Source of the DNA: Chamaecrista fasciculata
Taxonomy: Eukaryota > Streptophyta > Magnoliopsida > Fabales > Fabaceae
Assembly (NCBI GenBank): GCA_003254925.1
Contig: QANZ01013303.1
Location: 20,656-84,655, forward strand
Reading direction: 5' to 3'
Length of the DNA stretch: 64,000 nucleotides
In this document: one piece after another, positions 22,336 through 33,894 of the stretch
Numbering within the stretch: position 1 is the first letter of the stretch
Layout of the letters: every line of letters starts with the position of its first letter
Program-made: the position numbers and the translations under genes
The notes under the pieces: generated by a model
Seen by the model: the letters and a program-made list of their open reading frames with translations, nothing else
What the model was told of the DNA's origin: nothing
The model's database searches: none

Positions 22336-23987
22336 GTTGGGAAATCACAGAGGGAGCGCAGCGGAAAAAATAAAAAAAACTTGACAAAACTTGATAAAAA
22401 GCTAACTCTGTGATTCCTTCCAGGATCCACTAACTATGTTTATACCAGGTAAGAAAAGATGTTTACCTAGTTTCAATCGGTGACTTATCGNGCAAGTTTT
22501 TTTAATTTAAGTTTCTTTCGCTGCGTGTTTCCTTGGGGATTTCCCTGTTGGGAAATCACAGAGGGAGCGCAGGATCCACTAACTATGTTTATACCAGGTA
22601 AGAAAAGATGTTTACCTAGTTTCAATCGGTGACTTATCATGTTCGCGAATTTGAGAAGTCCACTGAGTGTCCTTCCTCTACCGGTGATCCACACGAGCAG
22701 TTTGGCAGATGCCTAGGTGCTAGCCTCCTTCACTTCTTCCCAAGTGAATATGGGAACTCTATCTATGATTCTTGAATAATCAAGAAGTGTTCTTGATTAT
22801 CAAGATTGATTGGGGAGTACTAATATTATCAGGTGCAGGTCCAATTCTCTTTCAAGAATTTCGACTCACTCTCTCAATATTAGGACTAGGCGAATTTTCA
22901 CTCTCAATAGGTGCTCTAGGCGAAATTCTTGGTCTGACCAATAATTGATGTGTGTTGTGAATTGTCTTTGTGTTAGGCGCCTAGAGCCCTATTTATAGTG
23001 TTCTCATTCCTAGTTTTAGGGAATCCTAATCCAATTAGGAAATCTCTAGGATATTGGATATCTTAAGATATCTCAATATATCTTTTGATTTATAATATTA
23101 AACTTAATATTATAATTCAAAATAAATAGGGCAAATCGAATTTGAGTCTCAAAAATCAAATCTTGAGATCAAATCTTTATTTGCTCAAATCCTATTGGTT
23201 GGAATGAGTCATGAGGAGTTTGATTTTATAATTTAAATATTACTTTAATATATATATTATAAATCGAAATTTGCCTATATCTTAAACTTAAAATGCAAGA
23301 TCAAATCTTGCACCCCAAGAAAAGGAACTAGGCGAAATCCTCATGTTAGCCTTGGAGGAATTTTATAACAACCCAAACTCCTTAGGTGGTTATAACTAAT
23401 TCCTAATAATTTTGAATAAAAATATTACCTTAATATCTTTTAATTCAAATCCCATATCTTTTCAAAAGATATTTCTCTTATCTTTATTTAATTAATAAAA
23501 ACATTTTTCATTAATAAAATTAAGATAAATGAGGCGCCACCCTCATCTCTTATTTCCCCAATATTAGTGAATTTAATAAATCAATAATTTCCTAACTTTT
23601 AGGAAACTTATTTAATTTATTTATTTCCTAATATTTTAATTGTAAAACTATTTAACAATTAATTTAAATTTGTCCAACAAATTTAAAACCACAATCATAG
23701 ATATTTATTTAAGACAAGATTTAATGTCCTAAGACATTTAACTATGTCCTAAATTGTGTCACCAAAGTGACTCACGAATTAACCCTAATTCGTGTCCCAA
23801 AATTAGCATCTTGATCGTGCTCATGTGTGACCCAGCAGGCCTCACGTGAAGTTGGCAGCAAGTCATCTTATGACTCACAAGTCGTGAGCGGACTCTAGCA
23901 AGCCATCACGACTACCCAAAACACGGGAGTTATCGGTTTAACGACTTAACGATTTAACCTAAATATCACCTTGTCATAATTCCTATT
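22336..23987 (-). mobile_element. Copia-type LTR fragments around a single-N join
   Basis: TGTTGGGAAATCACAGAGGG begins at 22336, is cut at a single N (22491), and begins again at 22549 with an internal loss of the 'cggaaaaaataaaa' part. Between N and 22548 is what looks like the inverted start of a related LTR. From 22549 the sequence parallels the solo LTR at 16321 until 'cctattccc', where it switches at about 23988 to copia leader sequence. A true duplication and an assembly error are both possible. Confidence 0.6.
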
Positions 23988-24275
23988 CCCATAATATTAT
24001 AATTAAAACATTTTTAACTATAATTATATGGGGATTTCAACTTAGGCCTTAAAATTTCAAGAAAATATTTTAAATCAATCCAATTGATTTTATATGTATC
24101 ATATACATAAAACTTGCACCTTTTCCATAGATTGAGTTTTTAAATAAAATTTTTCGGTGGATTTTCATAAAACCAAACATATGATTGAAAGCGGTAAACA
24201 CACATATCATACATCACATGTACAATTCACCAAAACAAGTATTAAATTCAAAAACTAGCGTGGCTCTGATACCAC
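23988..24275 (-). mobile_element. Extra copia leader segment with PBS, outside the left LTR
   Basis: Nearly identical to 33607-33894, the leader and PBS next to the right LTR. It ends in 'ggctctgataccac' (24262-24275), the complement of the initiator-Met tRNA PBS (TGGTATCAGAGCC on the - strand). Its presence on the outer side of the left LTR means that LTR also once served as the 5' LTR of a second, now mostly deleted, element. Confidence 0.75.
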
Positions 24276-26106
24276 TGTTGGAAATCATCAAGGCGGCGCA
24301 GCGGAAGCGAGAATTTCAAAAAATTAAAATAAAACACCAAAAACAATAAAACGCCACTCAATGATTTCCCTACGGATCCGCTAGATGAATTTAAACCGGT
24401 AAAGATAGTGATATACCTCAAGAGTTTCAATCGGTCCGGTTGAACGATGCGTTCCTGAGAAGTCCACTTGAAGCGTCCTTCCTCCGCCAGTAATCCACAC
24501 GAGCAGTTTAATGGCACCAAGGTGCTAGCCTTCAGTTCTTTTCTCCAAAAGAACAAGGGAACTCGATCTACGGCTCTTAAAATTCAAGAACAATTCTTGA
24601 ACTTGAAAAGGATGGTGGCGCAATAAACAAAAACACCTTCTTGTTTTTCCCCTCAAAACCCTAGCTATGGGACAACTCGATTTCTCACACACTCTTGGAG
24701 AAGATGGAGTTTCTCTCTCTAGGTTTTTGAGCTAGGCGACTTTTTCCTCTCTTGTCTCACAAAGAGAAATTGCAAAACTCACTTATGCATTAACTAGCTC
24801 AAAGTCGACTTGCCTAGGTTTTTATAGAGTTAGGGGAATTTTGATAATTATAATTAGGGAATCCCTAAATTATAGGATTATCAAATTATAAAATTATAAT
24901 ATTACAATAATATTATAATTTTAGGACTTGAATTCTTAATTAAAATATTACCTTAATATCTTAATTGAATTCAAAATGCAATCTTTGAGAATCAAATTGG
25001 AAGATCAAATCTTCCTCCTTGGACCCACANNNNNNNNNNNNNNNNNNNNNNNNNNNNNNNNNNNNNNNNNNNNNNNNNNNNNNNNNNNNNNNNNNNNNNN
25101 NNNNNNNNNNNNNNNNNNNNNNNNNNNNNNNNNNNNNNNNNNNNNNNNNNNNNNNNNNNNNNNNNNNNNNNNNNNNNNNNNNNNNNNNNNNNNNNNNNNN
25201 NNNNNNNNNNNNNNNNNNNNNNNNNNNNNNNNNNNNNNNNNNNNNNNNNNNNNNNNNNNNNNNNNNNNNNNNNNNNNNNNNNNNNNNNNNNNNNNNNNNN
25301 NNNNNNNNNNNNNNNNNNNNNNNNNNNNNNNNNNNNNNNNNNNNNNNNNNNNNNNNNNNNNNNNNNNNNNNNNNNNNNNNNNNNNNNNNNNNNNNNNNNN
25401 GACCGATTTAACCTTAGTACCACCTTGTCATAGACCCTATTGTCACACGATATCTTGGTTCTGGATAAGGCACGGGAAAGTCATCCTTAATCCAAACCAC
25501 AACTTTCTCGATTTGTTGAGTTAGTCCCATTTTCCCGAGTGGCCACTCTTTCCTCGGACAGACTCATCGAGGGCGCCAGTTAGATATCTCTCATTTCTAT
25601 GAGGGACAAAATCCCATCTTGGTCAACCACATTCCTCAGCACTGCAATCAACCAAACCCGTACCTAGCCCTTATGGCTACCCTGCTACGGGTAACGTTAG
25701 ACTAGGCCAAAGTTTGACAACTACAACGCCGGAATAGTCAAGACCTAAGGTCTAAGGCATCGTGACAGGCGTACAAGAGAGACTAGCTAATGACTAAACC
25801 CATGCAGGACTCTCCGGGTCAATCTAGCAACTTGTAACCCGTTACATAATTGCACCATGACTCTCGTAAAGCATCTAGTGTATGTATCTCCATACACCGA
25901 GGTCATGCTGGTCTTAGTTCATTCTCGCTCCCACGAGAATAATCGACCAGGGACGGATTTAGATTAATTATCTCATAATTAATCAAGGACGCTATCATAG
26001 TAAACATGCTAATAATATGATAACAACATAATTTATCTCCATAAATTAATCAATATGTTCAAAACATATACATAAAATGATTTGCCCTAGGGCACAATCT
26101 CCAACA
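24276..26106 (-). mobile_element. Copia element, left LTR (3' LTR of the - strand element)
   Basis: Starts TGTTGGAAATCATCAAGG and ends CAATCTCCAACA, closely matching the right LTR at 33895-36021. It is interrupted by an assembly gap (25030-25400). On its right, 26107-26121 reads as a - strand polypurine tract 'gtgcaagtgggaatc', as expected before a 3' LTR. Confidence 0.85.
25030..25400. other. Assembly gap (371 N)
   Basis: Run of N within the left copia LTR. By comparison with the right LTR, the missing stretch corresponds to 34650-35315 (666 bp), so the gap length is probably wrong. Open frames spanning it are artefacts. Confidence 0.97.
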
Positions 26107-27277
26107 GATTCCCACTTGCACTAGGTACAGTCATTAACCAAACTGTTCCTACACTAGGAACATCCATTAATGTGTCTAATCTCCATTGACATTACATGGC
26201 TTTCATGTAAGACCCGTGCTAGGGGTTTCGTAAGAGGATCGGCAATTTTATCCTCGAATGCTACTTTACATATCTTGACATCACCATCTCAAGGTGATAA
26301 CGTCTGAGTATATATCACTGTCGGAACGTCAGTGGGGATCCAGTCCCATTTGGTGTCTTTCCTGTCTCCACAGGGTGACCACCAAGCATACTTCAGACAC
26401 TAGTTTCACGGTCTGCGTCTCCACGCGACCAACCCTACGTTGTAGAATTAGCAATCGTGCTCTGCTTGGAACCTTTCCAACTCACGATGCCACCGTTCAG
26501 CAGAAACACGTATTCAGACTGCGATTTAAAATATCTTGGTCGGTTTGGAAACCGGGCACCTGTGTAATCAATTACACATCAGTTCCACCATAAACCAAGA
26601 ATTCATCCTTAGTTCTTCTCAAGTACTTAAGGATGTTTATGACAGCAGTCCAATGATCCTCATCAGGGTCTTGTTGGAACCAACTCGTCATGCTTAGGGC
26701 AAAAGACACATCGGGTCGAGTACACAGCATGGCATACATGATGGATCCTATTGCCGAAGCATAAGGGATGCCACTCATGCGCCCTCGCTCAACAAGTGTC
26801 TTGGGACACTGTTTCTTGCTTAGGGTCAATCCATGATTCATTGGTATGAATCCCTTCTTGGAATCTTGCATACTGAACCTCTTCAGTACCTTATCCAAGT
26901 ATGTACTCTGACTTAATCCAAGAAGCCTACGAGACCTATCTCTATAGATCTTGATTCCTAGAATATAGGCAGCTTCTCCTAAGTCCTTCATTGAGAACGA
27001 TTTTCCTAACCAAGATTTCACAATCTCTAAGGTTGGAATATCATTTCCAATGAGCAATATGTCATCGACATATAGCACCAAGAACACAATTGTGCTCCCA
27101 CTAACCTTCTTGTAAACACAAGGCTCATCAGGGTTTTGTAAGAAGCCAAACTCTTTGACTACTTCATCAAAACGATGATTCCAACTCTGGGATGCTTGCT
27201 TCAATCCATAAATGGATCTCTGAAGCTTGCATACCTTGTCTGGTGCCTCTGGACATACAAACCCCTCGGGTTGTGTC
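26107..27277 (-). pseudogene. Copia pol, 3' part: RT palm and damaged RNase H
   Basis: Read on the - strand from the nested LTR: 'QPEGFVCPEAPDKVCKLQ', 'SIYGLKQASQSWN', then the catalytic YVDDILL block of copia reverse transcriptase and 'KKQCPKT...YASAIGSIMYAM'. The continuous frame ends near 26572. Further left are RNase H phrases ('NGGIVSWKGSKQSTIANSTT') that break off before the usual TEAEY block into unrelated sequence. The terminal 'KIADPLTKPLARVLHESH' part is recognisable near 26200-26290. RNase H is therefore deleted or rearranged. Confidence 0.85.
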
Positions 27278-29572
27278 TGATGGGAATTCAAAGGCGCCTA
27301 ACGCAGCGGAAGCAAAAATAAAATAAAAAAACTCAAAACGCGCTAGGGCCAGAATTCCCGAACGGATCCGCTAGCTGAATTTAAAACTCTTAGATAGTTG
27401 TATAGCTCACGAATTACAATCGGTTTGGTAGTACGGGGCGTGTCCTAGAAGTCCACGTGATGTGTCCTTCCTCCGCCGGTGATCCACACGAACAGTTTTG
27501 GAGATGCCTAGGTGCTAGCCTCCTTCACTTCTCCAAGTGAATCAGGGACCTCTATCTACGGTGTTCTTTAATCCAAGAACAATTCTTGAATCCTCCAAGA
27601 ACAAGATGGCGCCTATGATCAAGAATCCAATTCTTGATCCCACACAACCTTGTCACACAAACCCTAAACTCCTTTAGAGTTGTGCGTCACTTTCTCTCTC
27701 TAAGAAAACTAATGTTGCGTTTTCTCTCTCCTCACCAAGAGCCAAAAATCGAATTTTTCCTCTTGTGAAAAGCTAGGCTAAAGTCGATTTTCCCTTTGTG
27801 CATGGCCTCTCTCTTGAATTTCGACTTAGGCTTATGTATTTATAGGGTTTGGGGATTTGATAATTATATTTAGGGAATCCCTAAATTATAGGATTATCAA
27901 TTTATAAAATTATGAGATTCCAATATCATAATTTTTAGAACTTGAATTCCTAATTAAAATATTACCTTAATATTTCAATTTGAATTCAAAATGCAATCTT
28001 TGAGTATCAAATTGGAAGATCAAATCTTCCCAAGAGATACTCTCCCATGCGCCATCCCCATGCCAATTTGTTGGAATTTTAATAAATTAAAATAACAATC
28101 CTAACTTTTAGGAAGTTATAACTAACTTGTTATTTTCCAACAATATTGAATTAAAGTATTACCTTAATATCTTTAACTCAATCTTTTTGAATCTTGAATT
28201 CTAATTCATTATTGAATTAAAATATTACACTAATATCTTTAATTCAATTTGAACCTAGAATTCGAATTCCCCTATAAATATTGAATTAAAATATTACCTT
28301 AATATCTTTAATTCAATCCTTTGAAATTTAGATCAAATCTTTGAATTCAAATTCAAGCCATGATTTTAATTAACAAAACATTTTATTAATTAAAATACTT
28401 TACAAATGAGGCGCCAACCTCTCCTCCCATTATCCTAATATTAGTGAATTTAATAAATCAATAATTTCCTAACTCTTTGGAACCTTATCCAATTTATTAT
28501 TTCCTAATATTATAAATAGGAACATAATTGCAAATAGACTAATCCCATTATCTATTTAAACAATTATCATATATATATATTTAAATTTGTCCCACAAATT
28601 CAAATATTATATCTGTAGATATTTATTTAAGACAAGATTTCATGTCCCAAGACAGTCAACTATGTCTTAAACGGTGTCACTAATGTGACCCACGAATTAA
28701 CCCTAATTCGTGTCCCAGCTTGGCATCTGGATCCTGCTCGTGTGTGACCCCGCAGGCCCCACGCGAAGTTGGCAGCAAGTCATCTCTATGACTCACAAGT
28801 CGAGAGAGGACTCTAGGAAGCCATCACGACTACCCAAAACACGTGAGTTATCGTTTAACCCCGAAACGACTTGACCTTAGTACCACCTTGTCTTGATCCC
28901 TATTGCCCTATGATATTTTGGTCATGGATTAGGCACGGGAGAGTCATCCATAATCCAGACCTCAACTTTCTCGATTCCTTGAGTAAGTCCCATTTACTAG
29001 TGTCGCCACACATTCCTTGTACAGACTCATCGAGGAGCCCAGTTAAATATCTCCCATCTTTATGAGGGACAAAATTCCATCTTGGTCAACAACATTCCTC
29101 AGCACGGTAATCAACCAAACTCGTACCTAACCCTTATGGCTACCCTGCTACGCGTAACGTTAGACTAGGCCAAAGTTTGACAACTACAATGCCGGAATAA
29201 TGAAGACCTCAGGTCTAAGGGCATCGTGACAGGTGTACAGGAGAGGCTAGCTCATGACTAAAACCCATGTAAGACTCTCCGGGTCAGTCCAGCAACTTGT
29301 AACCCTTTACATAATTGCACCATGACTCTCGTTCTAGCATCTAGTGCATGCATCTCTATGCACCGAGGTCATGCTGGTCTTAGTTCATTTCAAGTTCCCA
29401 CCTGAATGAGCGACCAGGGAAATTTTAGACTAATTATCTTATAATCAATCAGGGACTGTTATCATAGTAAACATTCTAATAATATGATAACCATTAATTT
29501 ATCTTCATAAATTAATCAATATGTTCAAAACATATTTATAAAATGATTGGCCCTAGGGCACAATCTTCATCA
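27278..29572 (-). mobile_element. Solo LTR nested in the copia RT
   Basis: Begins TGATGGGAATTCAAAGGCGCC and ends CAATCTTCATCA, flanked by a perfect 5-bp duplication 'gtgtc' (27273-27277, 29573-29577). About 2.3 kb. It shares the 'gtgatccacacgaacagtttt' and 'ccctagggcacaatct' blocks with the other large LTRs but is a distinct subfamily. The insertion separates two halves of the RT, so it is younger than the host element. Confidence 0.9.
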
Positions 29573-30930
29573 GTGTCATATACACATCCTCGGGCAGCCT
29601 TCCATTAAGGAGCGCTGTTTTGACATCCATTTGCCATATCTCATAGTCATAATATGCGGCTATGGCAAGGAGGATCCTAATGGATTTGGACATTGCTACA
29701 GGGGAGAATGTTTCGTCATAGTCAATACCATGACGTTGAGTAAATCCCTTCGCAACTAACCTCGCCTTGAAGACGTAGACATTGCAATCCATGTCTGTTT
29801 TCTCTTTGAAAACCCACTTCCACCTTACGGGTTTTACCCCTTCGATGGAGCGACTAAGGTCCATACCTCGTTGTCGTACATAGATTGCATCTCAACCTTC
29901 ATGGCTTCAACCCATTTCTCAGAGTTGGGGTCCACGATGGCCTCTTGATAGGTGGTAGGCTCACCACGCTCCATGAGCAACACATCCTTGTTTTCAGTCA
30001 CCAGAAATCCATATCTCTCAGGCTGAAAACATGTCCGTCCTATCAAACCTTCGTGGTTCTTGTGTCACTGGAGGAGCTTCCACAACATCTTGTGGCTCTT
30101 CTCCAGTTTCCGTCTACGCCTCTGATGTGTCTTGTAGAACTTGAACTTCTTCAAGCTCTATCTTACTCCCACTGTTTCTTTTGGAAACAAGATCCCTTTC
30201 TAGAAAGAATCCACTTCTGACTACAAACACTTTGTTGTCAGTTGGGTAGTAGACATAATACCCCCTCGTTTCTTTGGGGTATCCCACAAATAAGCACTTG
30301 AGGGATTTGGGAGATAGTTTATCGTTAGGCGGTTGCTTAACGTAAACTTCACATCCCCAAACCTTGAGATAAGACATAATGGGACTCTTCCCACTCCATA
30401 TCTCATATGGTGTCTTCTCAACTGCCTTAGACGGAACTCGGTTAAGTGTGAACGCGGCACTTTCTAGAGTATATCCCCAAAAGGATGGCGGAAGATTCGT
30501 TTGACTCATCATAGATCGAACCATATCCAATAGAGTTCGATTCCTCCTCTCAGAAACACCATTCCACTGTGGGGTTCCAAGAGGAGTAAGTTGTGAGACT
30601 ATCCCACAACTTCTAAGATGATCAATAAATTCTTGACTCAAATACTCGCCTCCTCGATCAGATCGAACGACTTTGATTTTCTTGTCAAGTTGGTTTTCTA
30701 CTTCATTTTGAAATCTCTTGAACATTTCAAAAGACTCTGACTTGTGCTTCATTAGGTAGACATAGCCATACCTACTAAAGTCGTCAGTGAACGTAATGAA
30801 ATAAGAGTAACCACCTCTAGCATGAGTACTCATGGGTCCACATACATCACTATGTATGATCCCCAATAAGTCTGATGCCCTCTCACTGTGACCAGTGAAA
30901 GGCGCCTTTGTCATTTTCCAAGCAAACAAG
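29573..30930 (-). pseudogene. Copia pol, 5' part: integrase and start of RT
   Basis: The - strand frame 30114-30929 has the integrase core: first Asp in 'HSDVCGPM', second in 'VVRSDRGGEY' and Glu in 'NGVSERRNRT', followed by the C-terminal 'KCLFVGYPKETRGYY' block. The frame then breaks, and 29834-30046 gives the linker ('TYQEAIVDPNSEKWVEAMK'). A further shift leads to the RT start ('WKWVFKEKTDMD', 'RLVAKGFTQRHGIDY', 'WQMDVKTALLNG'). Integrase inserts the cDNA; RT copies the RNA. At least two frame disruptions exist besides the nested LTR. Confidence 0.88.
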
Positions 30931-32347
30931 ATTCACAAGCATCATATGATTCAAAATCAAATGAGCTTAAAAGTCCATCTTTATGGAGCTTCTCTAGGCA
31001 TTTCTCGTTTATATGGCCTAAACGACAATGCCAAAGGTATGTAGGATTAGGTTCACTAACCTTAATCCTTTTTGTACCAATGTTATAGATTTCGTTATTA
31101 CGTTGTTGTTCTAATTTCAAGATATAATGGTTATCTTGCAGATCACCATAAGCAAATAACACATTATCCTTGTAAATAGAACATCTACCATTCCCATTCA
31201 CACAAATAAATCCTTCCTTATCCAAATAAGAAAGTGAAATAATGTTAGAACTTAAAGACGGAACGTAATAACAATTGTTTAAAACTAAAACAAGCCCAGT
31301 GGGCAAAACTAGCTCGTATGTTCCTACAGCAACAACAACAACTCTTGCTCCATTGCCTACTCGTAGGTCCACCTCGCCTCTGTTCAGCTTCCTACTGCTT
31401 CTCAACCCCTGCACATTTGTACATATGTGAGAACCACAAGCAGTTTCTAATACCCAAGTGGTAGGAGTAGATAAGTGAACACCTATAACATAGATACCTG
31501 AAGTAGAGGCTTCGCTCTTCTTCTTCTTTAGATCTTCCATATACAGCTTGCAATTTCTCTTCCAATGTCCAGGTTTCTGGCAGAAAAAGCAAACTGATTC
31601 CTTTGTGGACTTTGCCTTCTTGGCAGGCGGTGGGTTGGGCTTGGCCGCTGGCTTGGTCTCACCAACCACGGCTTTTCCCTTCCTCTTTCCTTGGCCCTTC
31701 CCCTTTCCCTTGTTCTGAACTAGCAAGACAGAGCTAGGCGTCTTCTTAATGGACACCTCAGCAGTCTTGAGCATCCCATGCAGCTCAGAAACAGACTTCT
31801 CCATCCCATTCATATTGAAGTTCATGACGAATAGGTCATAACTCCTTGGTAGCGAGTTCAAGATCACATCCGTCGCAAGCTCTTGGGTGATGGGAAATCC
31901 CACCCTACCAAGGTGATCTATGTACCCCTTCATCTTTAAGACGTGGGCACTCACAGACGCACCTTCTGCCATTTTGCAAGAGTACAGAGCCTTCGTGGTC
32001 TCAAATCTCTCTTGCCTTGCCTGTACTTGGAACATTTCCATGAGATTCCTAAGAATTTCATATGCCCCCATGTTCTCCAAGTTCTTTTGGATCTCGGGAA
32101 CCATGGTGGCCAACATCAGGCAAGCAACGTCCACAGAGTCACTTTGATGCTTCTCATAAGCATCTCTCTGTGCTCTTGGAGCGTTGGCAGCAGGCTATTC
32201 AGGAATGGGGTTTTGCAGGACATACAGCTTCCTCTCCTGTGTGAGAACGATTCTCACATTTCGGAACCAGTCAAGGAAGTTAGTCCCGGTCAATTTATCC
32301 TTCTCAAGGATAGATCGCAGTGACAGTGTTGAAACATTGGTTGCCAT
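30911..32347 (-). pseudogene. Copia gag and protease
   Basis: The gag start is the - strand ATG at 32347-32345 ('MATNVSTLSLRSILEKDKL'), with a TAG at 32197-32195; the same frame is then open to 30911. It contains the gag block ('MFQVQARQERFETTKALYS', 'LNSLPRSYDLFVMNF'), a Lys-rich linker and a CCHC knuckle CFFCQKPGHWKRNC. The protease active-site region reads WVLETACGSH, where copia proteases normally have DTG or DSG. The GAG-pre-integrase block 'LWHCRLGHINEKC' ends at 'CESCLLGK' and a stop. The integrase continues one frame over, consistent with loss of one A in a short A run near 30915. Confidence 0.9.
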
Positions 32348-33880
32348 TTGATTCTACAATTGAGATATGAAAAGTTTAATTAGCAGGAAATATAAATATC
32401 CACCATTTTATAAAACCCAGTAAAATTATTATTAGTGGCTAAGATCCATATTTCACCAAAGTTTACCCTCGAGTAGGCGATCATGCACCCTTAGGTTATT
32501 TAGGTAGGTAACTCCTTACCAATCACATCTCATGTGACTCTTAGATCTTTATGGGACTGTATCATCATATGATACTTATTATGGCATGTTTATCTCATCT
32601 AATGCCTTGAGGTCCAAATCCGATTTGATAACCCCATTAAGTCACACAATAAAACTTGTGAATGGCTAGGCTCAAAACAACGAGGCCGAAGCCCAACCCC
32701 ATATCATCAAGGCCCATTAAACACGTGTCGCGGAGGGCGATCACCGCATCTAGCTAACCAAGACTTCAACGAGGTGTCACGTTGAATCTCCCATTCACCC
32801 GTGTCTCCTCAAGGTCAAGGTAGGTACGTGTCGCGGAGGGCGATCACCGCTCTACGATGAACAAGATTTCAATAGGGTGTTTTATTGATGGCATTAAAAC
32901 TTAAGATTTTTAAAAGGGTTTGATTTTTAATGTTCCGTTTTAGTTTAATTTTAAAACCAATTTTAAAATTAAATGAGTTGTGCCATGTGTTTATTTCCCA
33001 TGTATCTCATACATGTAAACACATGCACGGATTTTGTATCTCATACAAGATCCCACACTCGTATCATATACGTTGTAGTGTAAAGTTAAATAATGCATGT
33101 TAAAATTCGCACCCCTAAGCATACATCTAGCGCATTGCATCACATACAAATTCTAAATGTATAAAATACACCGTGTTTAGATATGACTCATCTACCCTAT
33201 AATCCTCTCAAGCCAATGAGAGAATTTTTCTAAAAGAAAATAAAAAATTACATTGTGAAAAACCCCAGTTACATTGAGGTATAACAAAAATGTAAAATTA
33301 CATCAAGAGTATAGGGAGACGACACGCAGGCCGTATTTACCAAAAACCCTAGAGCCATATCCAACGCCACATAACACATATGAACACTTCACATAATATC
33401 ATGTCAAACACGGCATACAACAACACATACCAAAAAAAAAACTTTTTTTTAAATGTGTTCAATTAGGGTTTGTGCAATTTTTAACATGCCTTTCTTGAAA
33501 TTGGGCCTTATATCAATAATTATAAAATTCAAGAATCTCATTCTAGAATTTAAATTATTGCCCCCAAAAATTTAAAAATTCATAATTTTAATAAATTTTC
33601 AGCCACCCCATAATATTATAATTAAAACATTTTTAACTATAATTATATGGGGATTTCGACTTAGGCCTTAAAATTTCAAGAAAATATTTTAAATCAATCC
33701 AATTGATTTTGTATGTATCATATACATAAAACTTGCACCTTTTCCATAGATTGAGTTTTTAAATAAAACTTTTCGGTGGATTTTCGTAAAACCAAACATA
33801 TGATTGAAAGCGGTAAACACACATATCATACATCACATGTACAATTCACCAAAACCAGTATTAAATTCAAAAACTAGCGT
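32348..33880 (-). mobile_element. Copia 5' leader
   Basis: About 1.5 kb between gag and PBS, without a significant ORF. It contains a repeated 'acgtgtcgcggagggcgatc' motif (about 32723 and 32826), each followed by a similar 'aagac/tttcaa...gtgt' phrase. Its distal 280 bp are duplicated at 23988-24275. Confidence 0.7.
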
Positions 33881-33894
33881 GGCTCTGATACCAC
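33881..33894 (-). other. Copia primer-binding site
   Basis: Reverse complement GTGGTATCAGAGCC, directly next to the LTR; matches the 3' end of initiator-Met tRNA, the usual copia primer. Confidence 0.9.

Noticed and set aside
24976-25524. Long open frames across 25030-25400 on both strands
   Set aside because: They consist of N bases in an assembly gap; same for 39499-39981.
29547-30220. + strand frames of 70-111 codons
   Set aside because: Antisense shadows of copia integrase and RT.
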